Assembly (NCBI GenBank): GCA_012519525.1
Contig: JAAYQB010000099.1
Location: forward strand, 1 to 17,242
Source: Bacteroidales bacterium
GTDB taxonomy: Bacteria > Bacteroidota > Bacteroidia > Bacteroidales > WCHB1-69
DNA: 17,242 nucleotides
Direction: 5' to 3'
The translations under genes were made by a program, and so were the position numbers. Below the pieces are notes generated by a model, which did not search any database, had not been told where the DNA came from, and saw only the letters and a program-made list of their open reading frames with translations. Of the stretch, positions 13,225-17,242 are shown piece after piece (the stretch's first letter is position 1; each line of letters opens with the position of its first letter).

Positions 13225-15954
13225 TTGAAAGAATTTCCCAAAGACATAAAGTTTAAATACGACTGGAGAAGGTATCAGAAAAGAGTTCTGAGTGAATTAG
13301 AAGGACATCTTGATGATAATCATTTACATATTATTGCACCTCCGGGTTCCGGGAAAACCGTACTTGGACTTGAAGTTGCTATTCGTTTAAATAAGCCGAC
13401 ACTGATATTTGCTCCGACGGTTGCAATTAGAAACCAATGGATTCAAAGATTTTGTGAATTGTTTCTTCAAACCAACGAAAGACCTGATTGGATTTCAAGA
13501 GATATCAGAAATCCTGAGTTTCTCACAGTTGTTACTTATCAGGCTCTTCATGCTGCATCAACCAACACCATGATTGACGAGGATTCGGAAATATCCGATA
13601 CCGAAGAAGAATCTGAAAACGGTGAAAATGGTAAAACTGTTAAAACCATAGACACTAAAGAAATTGTAAAATCATTGAAAGAAAAGGGAATAGAAACTAT
13701 TATTGTAGATGAAGCACACCATTTAAAAAATGAATGGTGGAAATGTCTTAATTTGATTAAGCGTGCTTTAAATCCTACAATAGTTGGGTTGACAGCAACT
13801 CCGCCTTATGATGTTACTTATAATGAGTGGCAGAGATATATTGATTTAAATGGTCCTGTTGACGCTGAAATATCAGTCCCGGAGCTTGTTGTTGAAAATG
13901 ATTTATGTCCTCATCAAGATTATATTTATTTATCGGAACCTACTGAGGAAGAATCTAAACTCATTCAAGACCAAAGAAGCAAGGCAGAAAAAGTTTTTGA
14001 AGAATTAAAAAAAGATGAAGTACTAATAAAAGCACTGATGAATCATCCGATTTACCTTAATCCTACTGAAAATCTCAATTGGATATATAATAATCTTGCA
14101 TGTTATTCCTCGGTATTAATTTTTCTAAATTCTATCGGTAAGTTAGTTACTGTAACCCATTTAGAAATAATTGGTAATAAAAAATTCAGAATACCACAAC
14201 TAAATTATGAATGGCTTGAAATACTTCTATCATTTTACCTATTTGAAGACAAAGAAAACTTCATTGCTTATGGAGAGCATAGAGAAAAACTGCTCAATAA
14301 ATTAAAGAGAAATGGATTACTTGAGAGAAAAACAATAAATTTTCAGCATAATCAGAGAGTAAACCGTTTAATTAGCTCTTCGTTGAGTAAGCTACAAAGT
14401 ATTGATAATATTGTAGATATCGAATATAAGACTTTAGGAAATAATCTGAGAATGGTAATTCTTACAGACTATATCCGCAGGGAGTTTTTGACTAATGAGA
14501 AACAAAATAATCTGGTTTTAAATAAAATAGGTGTTTTATCAATATTTGAACAACTCAGGAGAACCAATGATAAAAATATGAAAATGGGTGTTCTTTCCGG
14601 CTCTTTAGTTTTGATACCCAAAACCGCACTTAATGCTCTTACAGAAACTTCAAGGAAATTAGGTGTTGAAAATCTTTCGTTTTCAAATTTAGCTTACGAC
14701 AATAATTATTTAATTGTAAATTCTAACGAAAAACTTAAGCACGTCATCGTGCAATTAATTACGCAAATATTTGAGCAAGGGGAAATTGAAGTCCTTATTG
14801 GGACAAAATCATTACTAGGTGAAGGTTGGGATGCACCAACTATCAATTCCTTGATTTTGGCAAGTTTTGTCGGTTCTTATGTTCTTTCAAATCAAATGAG
14901 GGGTAGAGCAATTCGTTCTGACAGAAAGAATCCGGACAAAACAGGCAATATATGGCATTTGATATGTGTTGACCATACGGCAAATAATGGCGGTGACGAT
15001 TTGCATTTAATGAAAAGGCGTTTTAAATCATTTGTTGGTATAAATAATAATGAAGGAGCTTGGATAGAAAACGGTATTAACAGACTCAATTTGCCCAAAT
15101 GCTTTACAAAGTTAGACATTGAAAATTATAATGAAAAAACAATTCAAATAGCAAGCCAACGAGAAAATTTAAAAAACAAATGGAAAGATGCACTACTAAA
15201 TGGTGTAACCCTGACAGAAGAAATAAAAGTTCCATTTCCTGAGGATAAGGATTACAAAGAAATAACGTCATTATACTACTACAAAACTATCGGTTACCTT
15301 TTGGCAGTATTGGGAGCAAGTTTGCTTACATTTTTGCAAAGTTTTTTAGATGCTTTAAGCAAATCGGCACAGAGCATACGTTCGCGGGAAGATTTATTTC
15401 AATTTTTAATGTATTTTGGTATTGTAGGTGTTGTATTGTTCGGACGACGGTTTTATAAAACTTTTAGGATATTAATTAAGTATCGGGATATATCTAAAGA
15501 TGTTCAACAAATTGGAGAGGCTTTGTTAGAATCGCTTATAAAAGTTGGGGCAATCCAAACGGAGTATTCAAAATTATTTGTAAAATCTTCGGTTGACAAT
15601 GCCGGAGCTATTTATTGTCATCTTGACGGAGGAACAACCTACGAAAAATCTATATTTATAAAGGCATTGCAAGAAATTCTGGCATGCATAGATAATCCTC
15701 GATATTTAATTATTAGAAAAAGTTTATTTGTAAAAGTAATATCTCAGAAAGATTATCACGCTGTACCGGAAATAATAGGTCAAAATAAAAAATCAGCAGA
15801 ATATTTTGAAAGGCAATGGAAAAGATTCGTTGGGTCATGCAAATTGATTTACACAAGGACAATTGAAGGAAGAAAAATATTATTAAAATCAAGAATAAAT
15901 TCCCTTTCATCTGAGTTTGAAGAAAAAACGGAAAGGATAAATAAATGGAGGTAA
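13225..15954 (+). CDS. Superfamily 2 DEAD/DEAH helicase with a C-terminal membrane hairpin
   Basis: A 909-residue ATP-dependent nucleic-acid helicase or translocase. Domain 1 has Walker A APPGSGKT (38-45), Walker B DEAH (162-165) and TAT (190-192). Domain 2 has GEGWDAP (532-538) and the arginine-finger motif QMRGRAIRSD (557-566). Residues 116-140 are an acidic, low-complexity insertion (many Asp/Glu). A roughly 300-residue region between the motor halves is unassigned. Two hydrophobic segments (about 688-707 and 725-742) predict a membrane hairpin, rare in SF2 helicases, followed by a C-terminal domain of about 160 residues. No ATG occurs in frame until deep in the gene, and an in-frame stop lies at 13192, so TTG at 13225 is the likely start. 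Its neighbours are restriction-modification genes and a nuclease, which suggests phage or plasmid defence. I do not recognise a named system. Confidence 0.82.
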   Translation: MKEFPKDIKFKYDWRRYQKRVLSELEGHLDDNHLHIIAPPGSGKTVLGLEVAIRLNKPTLIFAPTVAIRNQWIQRFCELFLQTNERPDWISRDIRNPEFLTVVTYQALHAASTNTMIDEDSEISDTEEESENGENGKTVKTIDTKEIVKSLKEKGIETIIVDEAHHLKNEWWKCLNLIKRALNPTIVGLTATPPYDVTYNEWQRYIDLNGPVDAEISVPELVVENDLCPHQDYIYLSEPTEEESKLIQDQRSKAEKVFEELKKDEVLIKALMNHPIYLNPTENLNWIYNNLACYSSVLIFLNSIGKLVTVTHLEIIGNKKFRIPQLNYEWLEILLSFYLFEDKENFIAYGEHREKLLNKLKRNGLLERKTINFQHNQRVNRLISSSLSKLQSIDNIVDIEYKTLGNNLRMVILTDYIRREFLTNEKQNNLVLNKIGVLSIFEQLRRTNDKNMKMGVLSGSLVLIPKTALNALTETSRKLGVENLSFSNLAYDNNYLIVNSNEKLKHVIVQLITQIFEQGEIEVLIGTKSLLGEGWDAPTINSLILASFVGSYVLSNQMRGRAIRSDRKNPDKTGNIWHLICVDHTANNGGDDLHLMKRRFKSFVGINNNEGAWIENGINRLNLPKCFTKLDIENYNEKTIQIASQRENLKNKWKDALLNGVTLTEEIKVPFPEDKDYKEITSLYYYKTIGYLLAVLGASLLTFLQSFLDALSKSAQSIRSREDLFQFLMYFGIVGVVLFGRRFYKTFRILIKYRDISKDVQQIGEALLESLIKVGAIQTEYSKLFVKSSVDNAGAIYCHLDGGTTYEKSIFIKALQEILACIDNPRYLIIRKSLFVKVISQKDYHAVPEIIGQNKKSAEYFERQWKRFVGSCKLIYTRTIEGRKILLKSRINSLSSEFEEKTERINKWR

Positions 15955-15968
15955 AATAAAAAAAAACG

Positions 15969-15986
15969 TTCCAAAAAACATTGGAA
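15969..15986. repeat. Short inverted repeat between helicase and nuclease genes
   Basis: TTCCAA (15969-15974) and TTGGAA (15981-15986) form a 6-bp stem with a 6-nt loop. On the minus strand the hairpin is followed within two bases by a T run, so it looks like a terminator facing left. No minus-strand gene is seen to need it. It may instead be an operator for the nuclease gene. Confidence 0.35.
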
Positions 15987-16061
15987 TTAAATAATAACCA
16001 AGAAATAGCACTAATCAGTTTAAAAAGTAACAGTATTATAAACATTTAATAAATATTAATT

Positions 16062-17207
16062 ATGATAATAAAGCCAATTTTGATTTCAGGAAACAAATAC
16101 AGAGCACTAATTAAGATTGATGAATCAAATAAGAAGTATGATGAGAGTTGGTTGCAAAAAATAATTCATGAAAATCCTCAATTGTATCCAATTGAAAATC
16201 CTTTAAACAATGACTTGAAGATTATTTCACTCGGACGTGAGATAAATACCGGTGTTGGAAAGATTGATATTCTATTATTAACTTCAGATGCTGAATTAAT
16301 AATAGTTGAGACGAAACTATGGCGAAATCCTGAGAAATCTCGAACTGTTTTAGCGCAAATTGTTGATTATGCTAAAGAATTGTCCAAATGGGAATACGAA
16401 GACTTTGATAGTGCTATCAAAGTAGCACAAAGAGATAAGAAAAGTTTAAGAGTAATTTCCTTAGAAGAAATAATCCAGCAAGAATTTTCTAATCAAAATA
16501 TTACTGATTTCAAAGATAGGTTTGTTGAAAATGTAAAACGGGGTATTTTAAATCTCAGTATTATTGGAGATAAGATTTCGGCAAATTTGTTGTTGTTATC
16601 AGAGACAATTCAAGGTTCTCCTGGATTAAATTTTAATCTCAATTTGATTGAAATGAAATTATATTTACACGAAAAGGAGATAATTGTAATACCTGATATT
16701 ATTGGAAAAACGAAGGAAGTTGTAAGAGGTATAGTAAAAATTCAATTTGAAAAGAAACAACCACAAGTTGAAGTTGTTTATGCAGAAGAGGTGCAATCTT
16801 CAAAGGTAAAAACGGATAAGAAAACATTTTTATCTCAATGTTCTGCTGATGTGGCTCAAATCCTTGAAATATGGATAGATAAATGGGAAAACAAAAAAGG
16901 ACTTATGGTTTATTGGGGGTTGTCTGGACTAAGTGTAAGGAGAGAGATCAAGGGTAAGTGGGAAACATTAGTATATATTTATCCTTATTCAATATCACTA
17001 ATAACAGAAGAAATGGCGAAAAAATGTCAGTTATTTGAAACGGACATTTATAAAGAATATTTGGATACAATTTTTTATAGTGAGAAATTAGGAGCTTTTT
17101 ATTCTGCTAAAAGGAGAGATATCAAGTATAGTACTTTGAATACTGACTCAATAACCTTATTGATTGAATCAACAGGGAAATTGATTGATAAGATATTGAG
17201 AGATTAA
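16062..17207 (+). CDS. Putative PD-(D/E)XK nuclease with RecB-like QxxxY motif
   Basis: A 381-residue protein whose N-terminal third carries a nuclease core: an acidic helix with Glu37 (IIHENPQLYP), Asp69 in GKIDILLL, Glu83-Thr-Lys85 in IIVETKLW, and Gln99-Ile-Val-Asp-Tyr103, which fits the QxxxY motif of RecB-family and NucS/DUF91-like nucleases. These residues would coordinate metal for DNA cleavage. The remaining 230 residues have no motif I recognise and may bind DNA or a partner. It lies 107 bp after the helicase gene on the same strand with no clear promoter of its own, so the two are likely one unit. A helicase plus such a nuclease is a common plan in phage defence. The ATG at 16062 is chosen because it directly precedes the conserved-looking N-terminal region. 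The TAA stop is at 17205-17207, 35 bp before the window end. Confidence 0.78.
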   Translation: MIIKPILISGNKYRALIKIDESNKKYDESWLQKIIHENPQLYPIENPLNNDLKIISLGREINTGVGKIDILLLTSDAELIIVETKLWRNPEKSRTVLAQIVDYAKELSKWEYEDFDSAIKVAQRDKKSLRVISLEEIIQQEFSNQNITDFKDRFVENVKRGILNLSIIGDKISANLLLLSETIQGSPGLNFNLNLIEMKLYLHEKEIIVIPDIIGKTKEVVRGIVKIQFEKKQPQVEVVYAEEVQSSKVKTDKKTFLSQCSADVAQILEIWIDKWENKKGLMVYWGLSGLSVRREIKGKWETLVYIYPYSISLITEEMAKKCQLFETDIYKEYLDTIFYSEKLGAFYSAKRRDIKYSTLNTDSITLLIESTGKLIDKILRD

Positions 17208-17242
17208 ATGATTAATATTTGCTAAAACACAGTATACTCAAT

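Noticed and set aside
15713..16045. Minus-strand reading frame of 110 codons with many hydrophobic residues
   Set aside because: It overlaps the end of the helicase gene and its composition (Phe/Leu runs) is what the complement of Lys/Glu-rich, AT-rich coding DNA gives.

Overview
The window looks like a low-GC Bacteroidota chromosome, probably from the Bacteroidales. The evidence is a secreted repeat protein ending in a type IX secretion (T9SS) sorting domain, several promoters of the Bacteroidota form TAnnTTTG, weak or absent Shine-Dalgarno sequences, and a radical-SAM/lipoprotein gene pair known mainly from Bacteroidales. I assigned it from sequence features alone.

Layout. Positions 1-2574 (+) hold the 3' part of a surface protein built of about 13 imperfect repeats of 51-55 residues, closed by a clear terminator. 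Positions 2666-7227 (-) are housekeeping: a DUF47/PhoU-like protein and a PiT phosphate transporter form one operon, and a ParE-type topoisomerase subunit and PurC form another. The 503-bp gap upstream of the phosphate operon (7228-7730) carries a strictly 11-bp-phased array of TGTAAYA repeats that looks like a Pho-regulon operator. Positions 7731-8618 (-) encode an uncharacterised lipoprotein.

Positions 8974-10404 (+) encode a small lipoprotein directly abutting a radical SAM/SPASM enzyme, a recognised but functionally unsolved pair. Positions 10598-13041 (+) hold a compact Type II restriction-modification unit: a PD-(D/E)XK endonuclease overlapping an N6-adenine methyltransferase by one base. 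Positions 13225-15954 (+) encode a 909-aa superfamily 2 helicase with an unusual C-terminal membrane hairpin. Positions 16062-17207 (+) encode a PD-(D/E)XK/RecB-motif nuclease.

How the accessory part fits together. A 70-bp sequence containing a promoter lies just after the radical SAM gene and recurs just before the helicase gene at an exact offset of 2742 bp, with 3 mismatches. The restriction-modification pair lies between the copies. The simplest reading is that the pair inserted between the radical SAM gene and a pre-existing helicase-nuclease module with a long target duplication, leaving a promoter for each side. The helicase plus nuclease is the best candidate here for a poorly described defence module. 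No RNA genes, CRISPR arrays, transposases or insertion sequences were seen.
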